From: DALYDP01 sp964541635 | Lineage (GTDB): Bacteria > Patescibacteriota > Gracilibacteria > Peribacterales > Peribacteraceae | DNA: 27,227 nucleotides | Reading direction: 5' to 3' | NCBI GenBank assembly: GCA_964541635.1 | Contig: CAZIQM010000010.1 | Span: forward strand, 1 to 27,227 | Shown here: piece by piece, positions 14,342 through 20,012 of the stretch | Layout of the letters: the number at the start of each line of letters is the position of its first letter | How positions within the stretch are numbered: position 1 is the stretch's first letter | The notes under the pieces: generated by a model | What the model saw: the letters and a program-made list of their open reading frames with translations, nothing else | Told to the model about the DNA's origin: nothing | Databases searched by the model: none | Made by a program: the position numbers and the translations under genes

Positions 14342-14863
14342 TTATCGGACGGGATTCACGAGGGACGAGAGCTGCTCGATGCCGCGGTGGATGCGGACCG
14401 AGACGACGTTGGGGGTGACCCCGAGCGCGTCCGCGATCTCGCGGGGCGGGAGGCCGTCCACGTAGCGCATCACGACGGCCGTGCGATACGGCTCTTCGAG
14501 GCGCGAGACGGTTTGCATGACCATGGCGCCTTGCGTGACGCGGGAGGGATCCGGCGCGGTATCCGGCACTTCCCATCCGTGGTCTTCCTGCATGTCTTCG
14601 AGCGATTCCTCGGTGCGCAGTTTCCTGCGGCGGGCGTCGTCGATGATCAGGTTGTTCGCGATCTTATAGAGGAAGGCGCGCATGTTATCGATGGTCGTGC
14701 CTTTCTGCATGCTCTCCCACGCGCGGACGAACGTGTCCTGCATCAGGTCCTTGCCGCGTTCGCGATCGTTGAGCCGGAGGGCGCAGTGGCGAAAGATCGG
14801 ATCCGCGTACTCGTCGTACGCGGTGAGCAAGAGCTGCTCGTTGGTGGTCGAGGAGTCGTGCAT
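14342..14863 (-). CDS. ECF-type RNA polymerase sigma-70 family factor
   Basis: This 173-residue sigma factor has only the two core regions. Region 2 spans about residues 14-80 (DLMQDTFVRAWESM, then MRAFLYKIANNLIIDDARRRKL), which binds core polymerase and melts the -10. Region 4 spans about 113-165 (EEPYRTAVVMRYVDGLPPREIADALGVTPNVVSVRIHRG), whose helix-turn-helix recognises the -35. It probably directs transcription of envelope genes in response to a signal passed by the adjacent DUF5667 protein. The start at 14863 lacks a Shine-Dalgarno sequence. The gene has a promoter at 14974-15002 and a leader of about 100 bases holding a strong hairpin. Confidence 0.92.
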   Translation of the reverse strand: MHDSSTTNEQLLLTAYDEYADPIFRHCALRLNDRERGKDLMQDTFVRAWESMQKGTTIDNMRAFLYKIANNLIIDDARRRKLRTEESLEDMQEDHGWEVPDTAPDPSRVTQGAMVMQTVSRLEEPYRTAVVMRYVDGLPPREIADALGVTPNVVSVRIHRGIEQLSSLVNPVR

Positions 14864-14913
14864 GGAGGAAGACGGAAGAAGGAAGGGAATCTTACGACCT
14901 GGCCGGTACCAGG

Positions 14914-14943
14914 CCCTAAAAGCCGAATTATCGGTGTTTAGGG
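14914..14943. promoter_or_regulatory. Hairpin in the leader of the sigma factor gene
   Basis: CCCTAAA (14914-14920) and TTTAGGG (14937-14943) pair perfectly, with CCGA/TCGG inside. A second short hairpin CCTGG/CCAGG lies next to it. In the sigma-factor mRNA this would be a two-part stem 50 bases before the start codon. On the plus strand it is followed by GCTTTT, so it could instead be a plus-strand terminator, but no plus-strand gene ends here. Confidence 0.5.
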
Positions 14944-14973
14944 GCTTTTGCGCAAGGAACTGAGGTGGTCACG

Positions 14974-15002
14974 ATAAGAGAACGATGGCATGGGTAAGTC
15001 AA
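14974..15002 (-). promoter_or_regulatory. Promoter of the sigma factor/DUF5667 operon
   Basis: On the minus strand TTGACT (14997-15002), 17 bases, TCTTAT (14974-14979). The 230 bases from here to 15180 contain no gene that I can support. Confidence 0.5.
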
Positions 15003-15180
15003 GAACAGGAATTCTCGAACAGGACGACCGCTTACGTCGCCGGTGACCATGGCGCAGGAGGCAAAGGGCGGGTGTACCCGAGGAATACTACGAAAGTCGC
15101 CGGGGTCGTACGGGTAGCGGTCATTCTGACGAACGAACCGCTTGCTCGTGACACGCGAAATCAACGCCGGACAACAACCG

Positions 15181-15291
15181 GTACCCCGGCAGGATTCGAA
15201 CCCACGAGCGCCTGCGGGCGCGAAGCTCAGGCGCGGTATTTTTCCGGCGCCTCGCGAAATCGCTCGGCGGCCCAGCTGAGCTACGCGAACG
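15181..15291 (-). pseudogene. Degenerate tRNA-Arg-like gene with a GC-rich insertion
   Basis: On the minus strand the ends match the neighbouring tRNA-Arg: GCGTAGCTCAGCTGG at the 5' side and CGTGGGTTCGAATCCTGC at the 3' side. The segment between them, where the D loop and anticodon arm should be, is about 30 bases longer than normal and holds two GC-rich hairpins (GCGCCTG/CAGGCGC and GGCG-CGG/CCG-CGCC) around a short A-rich loop. The acceptor ends do not pair (GTTCGCG against CGGGGTA) and no CCA is encoded. It is 8 bases from the intact copy, which suggests a tandem duplicate that was disrupted. A functional split or processed RNA is unlikely. Confidence 0.65.
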
Positions 15292-15298
15292 GAGCAAA

Positions 15299-15375
15299 TG
15301 GTACCCGCGGCAGGATTCGAACCCACGACCTCCTGGTTCGAAGCCAGGCGCTCTATCCAGCTGAGCTACGCGGGC
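15299..15375 (-). tRNA. tRNA-Arg(TCG)
   Basis: A complete cloverleaf lies on the minus strand. The acceptor GCCCGCG pairs with CGCGGGT with a terminal G-U. The D arm is GCTCAGCTGGATAGAGC. The anticodon stem CCTGG/CCAGG encloses CTTCGAA, anticodon TCG. The T arm is GTGGG-TTCGAAT-CCTGC, followed by discriminator A and encoded CCA. It reads the Arg codon CGA. A TATACT -10 box lies 14-19 bases upstream (15389-15394). Confidence 0.93.
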
Positions 15376-15388
15376 GAGTACGTATCTC

Positions 15389-15394
15389 AGTATA
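15389..15394 (-). promoter_or_regulatory. -10 box of the tRNA-Arg(TCG) transcript
   Basis: TATACT on the minus strand, placing the transcription start about seven bases before the mature tRNA. The degenerate tRNA downstream would be on the same transcript. Confidence 0.5.
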
Positions 15395-15424
15395 GCGGCA
15401 AAAGTTGAACAAAAATAGTGTTCG

Positions 15425-15811
15425 TTATCGCTGCTTCCGCAAGCAGCACTGTTTGTACTTCTTGCCGCTGCCGCAGGGACAACGATCGTTGCGCCCCACC
15501 CTCTTCGTTTCACGACGAACGGTGTCGTTCACGCGGGCATTCGGATCTTCGGCGCGAACGAGATCGCGCAGCTTTCGTTGCACGCCCTGCAAGGTCTTCG
15601 CGATGCCGACGGACGTGGAATTCGGATCGCGGCGCAAGTGATCGAGCAATCCCTTGATGAATTCCGGATCGTGGACGTCGATCGTGCCGGCGTTCAAATC
15701 GGCCCGGACGTCCTCGGGCAGCATGGCGAGCAACTCCGCGGTGATGCGCTCCGCCTCCGCCGCGTCCCGTTCGGCGTCTCCCCCGGCCCGTTCGCGGTCC
15801 AAGCCAGACAT
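15425..15811 (-). CDS. SEC-C zinc-motif protein, 128 aa
   Basis: The C-terminus carries a SEC-C motif, NDRCPCGSGKKYKQCC (about residues 108-123), the short zinc-binding module first known from the tail of SecA and found on many unrelated proteins. Upstream is a helical, charged region (AERITAELLAMLPEDVRADLNAG and following) with no recognised domain. The protein is far too short to be SecA, so this is a stand-alone SEC-C protein, perhaps a ribosome or chaperone adaptor. ATG 15811 is chosen because the alternative TTG 18 bases upstream has no signal. It is divergent from tRNA-Gln. Confidence 0.8.
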   Translation of the reverse strand: MSGLDRERAGGDAERDAAEAERITAELLAMLPEDVRADLNAGTIDVHDPEFIKGLLDHLRRDPNSTSVGIAKTLQGVQRKLRDLVRAEDPNARVNDTVRRETKRVGRNDRCPCGSGKKYKQCCLRKQR

Positions 15812-15890
15812 ACTTCTATTTTGCGCCAACGAAGCCGATAGTCAAAATCCTGGTATTCGGCCACGGGTATTGGTAGGATCGGCGGGCCGT

Positions 15891-15965
15891 TGGGGAGTCG
15901 CCAAGCGGTAAGGCAACCGCCTCTGGAGCGGTCATGCGGGGGTTCGAATCCCTCCTCCCCAGCCA
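15891..15965 (+). tRNA. tRNA-Gln(CTG)
   Basis: A complete cloverleaf is visible. The acceptor TGGGGAG pairs with CTCCCCA. The anticodon stem ACCGC/GCGGT encloses CTCTGGA, anticodon CTG. The T arm is GGGGG-TTCGAAT-CCCTC, followed by discriminator G and encoded CCA. The U1-A72 pair and G73 are typical tRNA-Gln identity elements. TAGGAT at 15874-15879 is a plausible -10 box. The methyltransferase ATG follows only 15 bases after the CCA, so a shared transcript is likely. Confidence 0.94.
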
Positions 15966-15980
15966 ACTTTCCCCTCTCGT

Positions 15981-16667
15981 ATGGCGCAACGCGATCCATG
16001 GGAACGGGAATACCAGGATCCCAAGCTCGTAAGCATGGGCGACGAACCGCAGAAGGCGCTGTTGCGGTGCCTGAAGTTTTTGCGGCGCAAGGAAGGCGTG
16101 GTGATGGAGGGCGCGCGGGTGCTCGACCTCGGGTCGGGCGCGGGGAAGAACGCGATCCACCTGGCGAAGCTCGGGTGCCGCGCGACGGGCATCGAAATTT
16201 CGAGGACCGCCGTCGACATCGCGAAAACGCGCGCGGCGGATGAGAAGGTCCGCGTCGAGTTCCTCGTGGGGAACATCGGCAAGCCGTTTCCCTTCGACGA
16301 CGCATCGTTCGACCTCGCACTCGACATCATGTCGTCGAACTCGCTCAACGACAAAGAACGCGACACGTTCCTGCGCGAGAGCCACCGCGTGCTGAAACCG
16401 GGCGGCCACATGGTGATGCGCGGCCTGTGCAAGGACGGCGACAAGAACGCGAAGGAACTGCTGAAGCGCAGGCCGGGCAAGGAGCGCGACACGTACGTGA
16501 TGCCCGGGATGGACCTGACGGAACGCGTGTTCACGCGCGAGGACTTCGTCGCGGCGTACGAGCCGTTCTTCGAGATCCTCGAGATGGAGAAGAAGGAAAA
16601 CTACGCGCGCGTCGAGGGCCGCCTGTACAAGCGCAACTACTGGCTCGCGATCCTGAAGAATCGCTGA
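15981..16667 (+). CDS. Class I SAM-dependent methyltransferase
   Basis: This 228-residue protein has the Methyltransf_11/25-type Rossmann fold. Motif I is VLDLGSGAGKNAIHLAKLG (about residues 47-65), the acidic end of strand 2 is in GIEISRTAV, motif II is FDDASFDLALDIMSSN (the common pattern with a PF(P)FDDxSFD lead), and the post-motif LRESHRVLKPGGHMVMRG is near residue 135-150. The substrate cannot be read from the sequence; small-molecule or lipid targets are common for this pattern. The gene follows tRNA-Gln by 15 bases and probably depends on the tRNA promoter, with processing at the tRNA 3' end releasing the mRNA. Confidence 0.9.
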   Translation: MAQRDPWEREYQDPKLVSMGDEPQKALLRCLKFLRRKEGVVMEGARVLDLGSGAGKNAIHLAKLGCRATGIEISRTAVDIAKTRAADEKVRVEFLVGNIGKPFPFDDASFDLALDIMSSNSLNDKERDTFLRESHRVLKPGGHMVMRGLCKDGDKNAKELLKRRPGKERDTYVMPGMDLTERVFTREDFVAAYEPFFEILEMEKKENYARVEGRLYKRNYWLAILKNR

Positions 16668-16702
16668 GGGTCAGAGCTTGATGAACACCGCGTAGAGCGC
16701 GC

Positions 16703-16870
16703 TTATTCTTCGCGCACGTTCGGCGCGTCCGAAACGCGTTTGCCGCGCCGTTCCATGTCGATGCGCTCCCGAATGAGCCGGGTCGCGCGGTTCCAGCGCC
16801 GAACGGTCTTGCCGATGACGGAATCCGTCGACCATAAGAGGAAGGCCATGGGAAGGGAGAGGAGGAACAC
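16703..16870 (-). CDS. Possible small membrane-anchored protein, 48-55 aa
   Basis: A short frame with strongly G/C-ending codons encodes FLLSLPMAFLLW, then a basic helix (GKTVRRWNRATRLIRERIDMERRGKRV) and a polar end. From GTG 16870 it has an N-terminal hydrophobic anchor; from ATG 16849 it has 48 residues. No Shine-Dalgarno sequence is evident for either. Longer overlapping frames on this strand have irregular codon use and I reject them. A single hydrophobic segment followed by a highly basic tail suggests a membrane peptide facing the cytoplasm. Function is unknown. Confidence 0.4.
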   Translation of the reverse strand: MFLLSLPMAFLLWSTDSVIGKTVRRWNRATRLIRERIDMERRGKRVSDAPNVREE

Positions 16871-16917
16871 ACGGGAAGACGAAAGGACGGGGGTATCGTG
16901 ACGTGGTCGATCGGCCG

Positions 16918-16946
16918 TTGACTCCGGCCGCTCCGTTTGGAAGAAT
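16918..16946 (+). promoter_or_regulatory. Promoter of a short transcript
   Basis: TTGACT (16918-16923), 17 bases, AAGAAT (16941-16946). It precedes a 28-codon frame and ends in a terminator 130-150 bases downstream. Confidence 0.45.
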
Positions 16947-16952
16947 GCTCCT

Positions 16953-17102
16953 CAGACCCATGCAACAGCTGCACCGTTCCGCCGGCATGAATATTTGCCG
17001 CCTCGTCCTTGATAAGACGTGGAAGGAGCTCCGTGCTGCTGCGTAAACGATGGAACCCGCCCTGCAGGCACGACCGCTCCCCCCACGCGAGAGAGCGGCG
17101 TT
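16953..17102 (+). ncRNA. Candidate structured small RNA of about 150 bases, with a 28-codon frame
   Basis: The interval runs from a promoter to a terminator. It contains the frame 16960-17046 (28 codons, MQQLHRSAGMNI and onward, ATG seven bases after the predicted start). It also contains long-range complementarity: CTGCA and GTTCC near the 5' end can pair with GGAAC and TGCAG past the frame, with an inner CGTC/GACG hairpin. That pattern suits a structured RNA better than a plain mRNA, but a small peptide cannot be excluded. The SRP RNA apical motif is not present in its canonical form. Confidence 0.35.
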
Positions 17103-17104
17103 TT
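17074..17104 (+). terminator. Rho-independent terminator of the short transcript
   Basis: CCGCTC (17074-17079) pairs with GAGCGG (17093-17098), followed by CGTTTTCG. The T run is short, so termination may be partial and could allow read-through to the gene at 17237. Confidence 0.55.
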
Positions 17105-17236
17105 CGTATCAGGCCTTTCACACCACCACGTCACAACGCGGCGACCTGCGTATCAATCCCCGGTGCGCAGTGCGCCTCGTTGCGTTTCCCCGTTTCAATG
17201 TTCCCGTTTTCACTTTTGTCATGGAAAGGATCTGAC

Positions 17237-17629
17237 ATGTCTCGAGACACCTTAGCCTATTATTACGATGATCCCCGCGTCGTCTGCGAATTGGAAGAAC
17301 TCCGAGAAAGCAGGCGCCAGCGCGGGCTGGGATTGCGCATGCAACCCCTGCTCGACGCGATCTCCCGCTGCCGCGCCGCGGGTGACACCGCGTTGCACGG
17401 CGCGATCCGTCACTGGATCGACAGCCTTCGCACGCGCGAATGGACCGACAAGGGCCGCGCGTGCCGCATGGACCTCTCGTGTGACCGGCTACTGAACCTG
17501 CCGGGCGTGCTGCAACACGGCCTCGGACTCGCGTCGCCGGCGGTCCTGCTCCTCGTGAACGGCGAAGTATGGTCGGCCATCAACGGCCACAAGGTGACGC
17601 TTCTCTATTCCCCTTCATCCCCTTCGTGA
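17237..17629 (+). CDS. Hypothetical protein, 130 aa
   Basis: This is an unrecognised soluble protein starting MSRDTLAYYYDDPRVV. The first half is helical and Arg-rich (ELEELRESRRQRGLGLRMQPLLDAI), and a short strand-rich end (AVLLLVNGEVWSAINGHKVTLLY) follows. Four Cys are scattered and do not form a zinc pattern. The start is supported by AAGGA at 17226-17230, six bases before the ATG, one of the few clear ribosome binding sites in this region. An in-frame extension to 17009 crosses the upstream terminator and is not supported. A strong terminator follows at 17689. Confidence 0.72.
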   Translation: MSRDTLAYYYDDPRVVCELEELRESRRQRGLGLRMQPLLDAISRCRAAGDTALHGAIRHWIDSLRTREWTDKGRACRMDLSCDRLLNLPGVLQHGLGLASPAVLLLVNGEVWSAINGHKVTLLYSPSSPS

Positions 17630-17670
17630 TCCACGTGCACCCATTCCCCACAGGAAACGCGACGTAGGCA

Positions 17671-17684
17671 CCCAGAGCTCTGGG
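17671..17684. repeat. Perfect 14-base palindrome CCCAGAGCTCTGGG
   Basis: A perfect inverted repeat lies between the stop at 17629 and the terminator at 17689. It could form part of a double terminator structure or be a protein-binding site. Confidence 0.5.
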
Positions 17685-17688
17685 ACGA

Positions 17689-17716
17689 CCCTCTCCGGAT
17701 CACCGGAGGGGGTTTT
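17689..17716 (+). terminator. Rho-independent terminator
   Basis: CCCTCTCCGG pairs with CCGGAGGGGG (ten pairs, one wobble) around a four-base loop, followed by TTTT. It ends the gene at 17237-17629 just before the convergent minus-strand gene. Confidence 0.85.
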
Positions 17717-17734
17717 CCCTATGGGGACGGACGT

Positions 17735-18085
17735 TCAGTCCTTCACCGTGAACGTTTCGATCTTCACGCGGCCGCTGCCGGTGAGCACCGTGGCGGTTCC
17801 TTCGAACGTCGTCTCGCCGTCGCCGTACGCGACGTGCGCGCGGCCGCGGTCGTCCCACGTGACCGACGACACCGTGAACCGCGCGCCGAGTTTCGGCGCC
17901 GCGGTGGAGAGCGTGTTGATGCGCGCGCGGATGATGCGCTCGGCTTCGGACCGGTCGTCGTCGGACAGCACCACCGGCGGCGGCGCCGTGACTTCGATGC
18001 CGCGCTTCACCGACAACACGACGATCAGCGCGATGAGCGCGATGATGACGAGCGTGAGCGCGGCGGGAAGGAGGCGAACTTTCAT
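17735..18085 (-). CDS. Single-pass membrane-anchored protein, 116 aa
   Basis: An N-terminal signal anchor (MKVRLLPAALTLVIIALIALIVVLSV, about residues 5-26) is followed by a Pro-rich spacer and an extracytoplasmic domain of about 80 residues with one helix (DDDRSEAERIIRARINTL) and several beta strands (RFTVSSVTW, RAHVAYGDG, GRVKIETFTV). I do not recognise the family; the fold resembles small secreted beta domains of the cystatin or NTF2 size class but without a diagnostic motif. TAGAGT lies ten bases before the ATG, in the string TAGAGTCGA also seen before the lipoprotein gene at 7963. Confidence 0.73.
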   Translation of the reverse strand: MKVRLLPAALTLVIIALIALIVVLSVKRGIEVTAPPPVVLSDDDRSEAERIIRARINTLSTAAPKLGARFTVSSVTWDDRGRAHVAYGDGETTFEGTATVLTGSGRVKIETFTVKD

Positions 18086-18139
18086 CGGAGTGTCGACTCT
18101 ACCGCATCGCGCGCCGCGGGCGAAGATTTTTTCCCGGCA

Positions 18140-18170
18140 ACGAAAACGGCGCCCGTGAGGACGCCGTTTC
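18140..18170 (-). terminator. Terminator of the Lys-rich protein gene
   Basis: On the minus strand AAACGGCG pairs with CGCCGTTT (eight pairs) around a ten-base loop, followed by TCGTT. It lies about 20 bases after the stop at 18189. Confidence 0.6.
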
Positions 18171-18188
18171 CGGAAGTGTCAGAGAGGA

Positions 18189-18287
18189 TTACCTCTTTTT
18201 CTTCTTCGACGCCGAGCGCTTCTTCGTGGCCTTCTTGGCCGTGCGCTTCTTGGCGACCTTCTTCGTGGCCTTCTTCTTCTTGACCAT
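18189..18287 (-). CDS. Tiny Lys-rich protein, histone H1-tail-like, 32 aa
   Basis: A 32-residue protein begins MVKKKKATKKVAKK and consists almost only of Lys, Arg, Ala, Thr, Ser and Val. The AKK and TKK repeats resemble the C-terminal tails of histone H1 and of bacterial H1-like proteins (Hc1, AlgP type). It very likely binds DNA or RNA without sequence specificity, perhaps helping chromosome compaction. The ATG at 18287 is chosen because the open frame further upstream is AT-rich, non-repetitive and unlike coding sequence. A dedicated terminator follows. The small size and simple composition make function an inference. Confidence 0.7.
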   Translation of the reverse strand: MVKKKKATKKVAKKRTAKKATKKRSASKKKKR

Positions 18288-18416
18288 GGGAGAGGTTGGA
18301 AAGAAATAACTGGAGAATATGATAAGAGAAAGCGGCTGCACGTGAAGCAACTCGTGCAGCGTGAAACAAAAATTGTGATCACGTGTAATGTAATTTCGCG
18401 GCCGGACATTTTCCCA

Positions 18417-18514
18417 CGCGCGGAAATTTTTGTGAAGGAAAAATTTTTCCGCGCACGCAGAACGCACGAACATGCTTTCCGTTACGCGGAAAATTTTTCG
18501 CGGCGACGCGCGTC
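18417..18514. repeat. Cluster of A/T-cored palindromes flanked by CGCG
   Basis: Three related elements lie within 90 bases: CGCGGAAATTTTTGTG (18419-18434), the perfect palindrome GGAAAAATTTTTCC (18437-18450) followed by GCG, and CGCGGAAAATTTTTCGCG (18485-18502). They are followed by the 12-base palindrome CGACGCGCGTCG (18503-18514) next to the stop of the SLH gene. They sit between the SLH gene end and the start of the Lys-rich gene. They could be binding sites for a regulator or nucleoid protein, or terminator elements for the SLH gene. Confidence 0.5.
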
Positions 18515-18515
18515 G

Positions 18516-19910
18516 TCAGTCGAGCTGCACCGAGTAGTTCAGCGCGGCGGAGGTCCCGTTCTTGCGCGCGACCTGCACGACGTACGAACCCTTCGGGAAG
18601 TCATACTCAGCTCCGCACGTCGGCGACGTGTCGCCGAACAAGTTCACGTCCGCGAGCGGGAAGATGGCGCACGTCACGTCCTCGCCGAAGGTCTGCACCG
18701 TGTGCTTGCCGTTGATCGAAAGCGAGAACGTGTACCAGTCCGCATAATCCGACACCGCGAGCTGGCCGGCCTTCGACTTTTTCGGCTCCAGGAGCAGCGC
18801 TTCGTCGAATCCGTCGTTGCCGTCGGACTTCGTGGTTTTGGTGAAAACGCTGAACGTCGCCTCGGGATCCTCGGGCCGCACCTCGAGCTGGTAGCTGCCC
18901 TTCGGGAGCGAGAGCTTGAGGTTGCACGTCGCCTCCGATTGGAAGCCCATGTAGTACTCGTTCGAGAGTCCGTTCTCGCCGAGGAGGTACAGCCTGCACG
19001 AGATCGACTTCTCCGTGCCGGTGCCGATCTTCGCCGTGACCTCGATGTCCGTCGCCGCCTTGAGCGGGAACGTGTAGATCATTTTCTCGCGGCCGGCGAC
19101 ATCGCCGCCGTCGCTGAACGGGAAGTCGACCTGCGTGGTGCTCGAGGTCGGGCGCGAGGACGACGACTTCGACGACTTCGTGGATTTCGTCGACGACGCG
19201 GACGTCGCGCTTGAGGTGGACGTCGTCGACGACGATGTCGCGACGCTCGACACACTCGACGTCTCTTCGCCGGGCATCGGTTCGAAATCACCGGTGATGT
19301 TCATCGCGCGCCACACGTACGCGGCGGCCTCGCCGCGCAGCAGCGGGTTCGCCGGCCAGAACTTGTCGCCCGCGTAGCCGGGAATCGGGAGGAGTCCGTT
19401 GCGGTACGAGCTCGTGACGTACCCGACGTACCACGAGTTCGGCGACACGTCGGTGAAGTCGTCCGCGCTCGCCATGGCGTCGTGGCCCGTGAGCACGCCG
19501 AGGCCGAAGACCTTGAAGATCATCTTGAGCGCCTCGACGCGGTTCACCGTCTGCTCGGGTTTGAACGAACCGTCGGGGTACCCGTTCACGTAGCCTTCCG
19601 TCACCGCGTCGCACACCACATTGGCGTACCACGCCGCGGCCTGCACGTCGCTGAAGCACGAGATGCTCGCGGACGCGGCGCTCTTCTTCGTGGCGCGGTA
19701 GAGCATCGTGAGGAACTCCGCGCGGTTCACCGGGCGCGCGGGATAGAAGTTGCCGTCGGGGTTGCCGGTCACGACCCCTTCGATCGCCAGCGCCTCGACG
19801 GACGAGTTGTACGGGTGGTCGCCCGGCACGTCGGGGAAACGCACGGCCCCCGCGAGCATCGGGAAGACGAGGAGGGAGGCGGAGAACGTGGCAACGATCG
19901 CGCGGCGCAT
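18516..19910 (-). CDS. SLH-domain cell-surface protein
   Basis: This 464-residue exported protein has a signal peptide (MRRAIVATFSASLLVFPMLAGA) and three S-layer homology domains: about residues 24-70 (FPDVPGDHPYNSSVEALAIEGVVTGNPDG type), 84-130 (FSDVQAAAWYANVV...GYPDGSFKPEQTVNRVE) and 148-205 (FTDVSPNSWYVGYV...RGEAAAYVWRA). A Ser/Thr/Lys linker (about 215-262) leads to two beta-rich domains that look like repeats of each other (each with LPKGSYQLEV- or FPKGSYVVQV-type ends) and resemble pre-peptidase C-terminal-like domains. SLH domains bind secondary cell-wall polymers in other bacteria; whether that ligand exists here is unknown. The start at 19910 fits the promoter; an ATG at 19955 would lie upstream of the predicted transcription start. 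Confidence 0.9.
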   Translation of the reverse strand: MRRAIVATFSASLLVFPMLAGAVRFPDVPGDHPYNSSVEALAIEGVVTGNPDGNFYPARPVNRAEFLTMLYRATKKSAASASISCFSDVQAAAWYANVVCDAVTEGYVNGYPDGSFKPEQTVNRVEALKMIFKVFGLGVLTGHDAMASADDFTDVSPNSWYVGYVTSSYRNGLLPIPGYAGDKFWPANPLLRGEAAAYVWRAMNITGDFEPMPGEETSSVSSVATSSSTTSTSSATSASSTKSTKSSKSSSSRPTSSTTQVDFPFSDGGDVAGREKMIYTFPLKAATDIEVTAKIGTGTEKSISCRLYLLGENGLSNEYYMGFQSEATCNLKLSLPKGSYQLEVRPEDPEATFSVFTKTTKSDGNDGFDEALLLEPKKSKAGQLAVSDYADWYTFSLSINGKHTVQTFGEDVTCAIFPLADVNLFGDTSPTCGAEYDFPKGSYVVQVARKNGTSAALNYSVQLD

Positions 19911-19939
19911 AGAGAAGGAAGAAGGGCGAATACGATCGG

Positions 19940-19968
19940 AGGATACGGTGAACACATCGTTTGTTCAA
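19940..19968 (-). promoter_or_regulatory. Promoter of the SLH protein gene
   Basis: On the minus strand TTGAAC (19963-19968), 17 bases, TATCCT (19940-19945). The transcription start would be near 19933, leaving a leader of about 23 bases and excluding the upstream ATG at 19955. Confidence 0.65.
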
Positions 19969-20012
19969 AGACGGACCTATGAGATAGGCTTGATCTAATT
20001 GGAATATCTTAT

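Noticed and set aside
13258..14418. A 386-codon plus-strand frame opposite the DUF5667 gene.
   Set aside because: It has Gly/Arg/His-rich composition typical of antisense shadow; the minus strand has recognised domains.
14985..15180. A possible gene in the region between the sigma promoter and the degenerate tRNA.
   Set aside because: No frame has G/C-ending codon bias or a start signal; apart from the promoter I see nothing here.
15181..15291. The tRNA-like locus as a selenocysteine tRNA or an intron-containing tRNA.
   Set aside because: The acceptor stem does not pair, no UCA anticodon is present, and the 30-base extra segment is far too short for a group I intron.
14928..15513. Open frames on both strands over the tRNA-Arg genes.
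   Set aside because: They overlap tRNA sequences and the degenerate tRNA, and translate T-arm sequence (GFEP-type peptides), a known false-gene pattern.
16953..17102. The short structured transcript as the SRP (4.5S) RNA.
   Set aside because: A GGAAGGAGC-like string is present, but the conserved apical loop motif and its flanking internal loop are not in the required order.
16531..17121. A 196-codon minus-strand frame and a 105-codon frame in the same region.
   Set aside because: Their codon use is irregular and they overlap the 3' end of the methyltransferase or the small transcript. A third, shorter frame (16703-16870) has better codon bias and was kept at low confidence.
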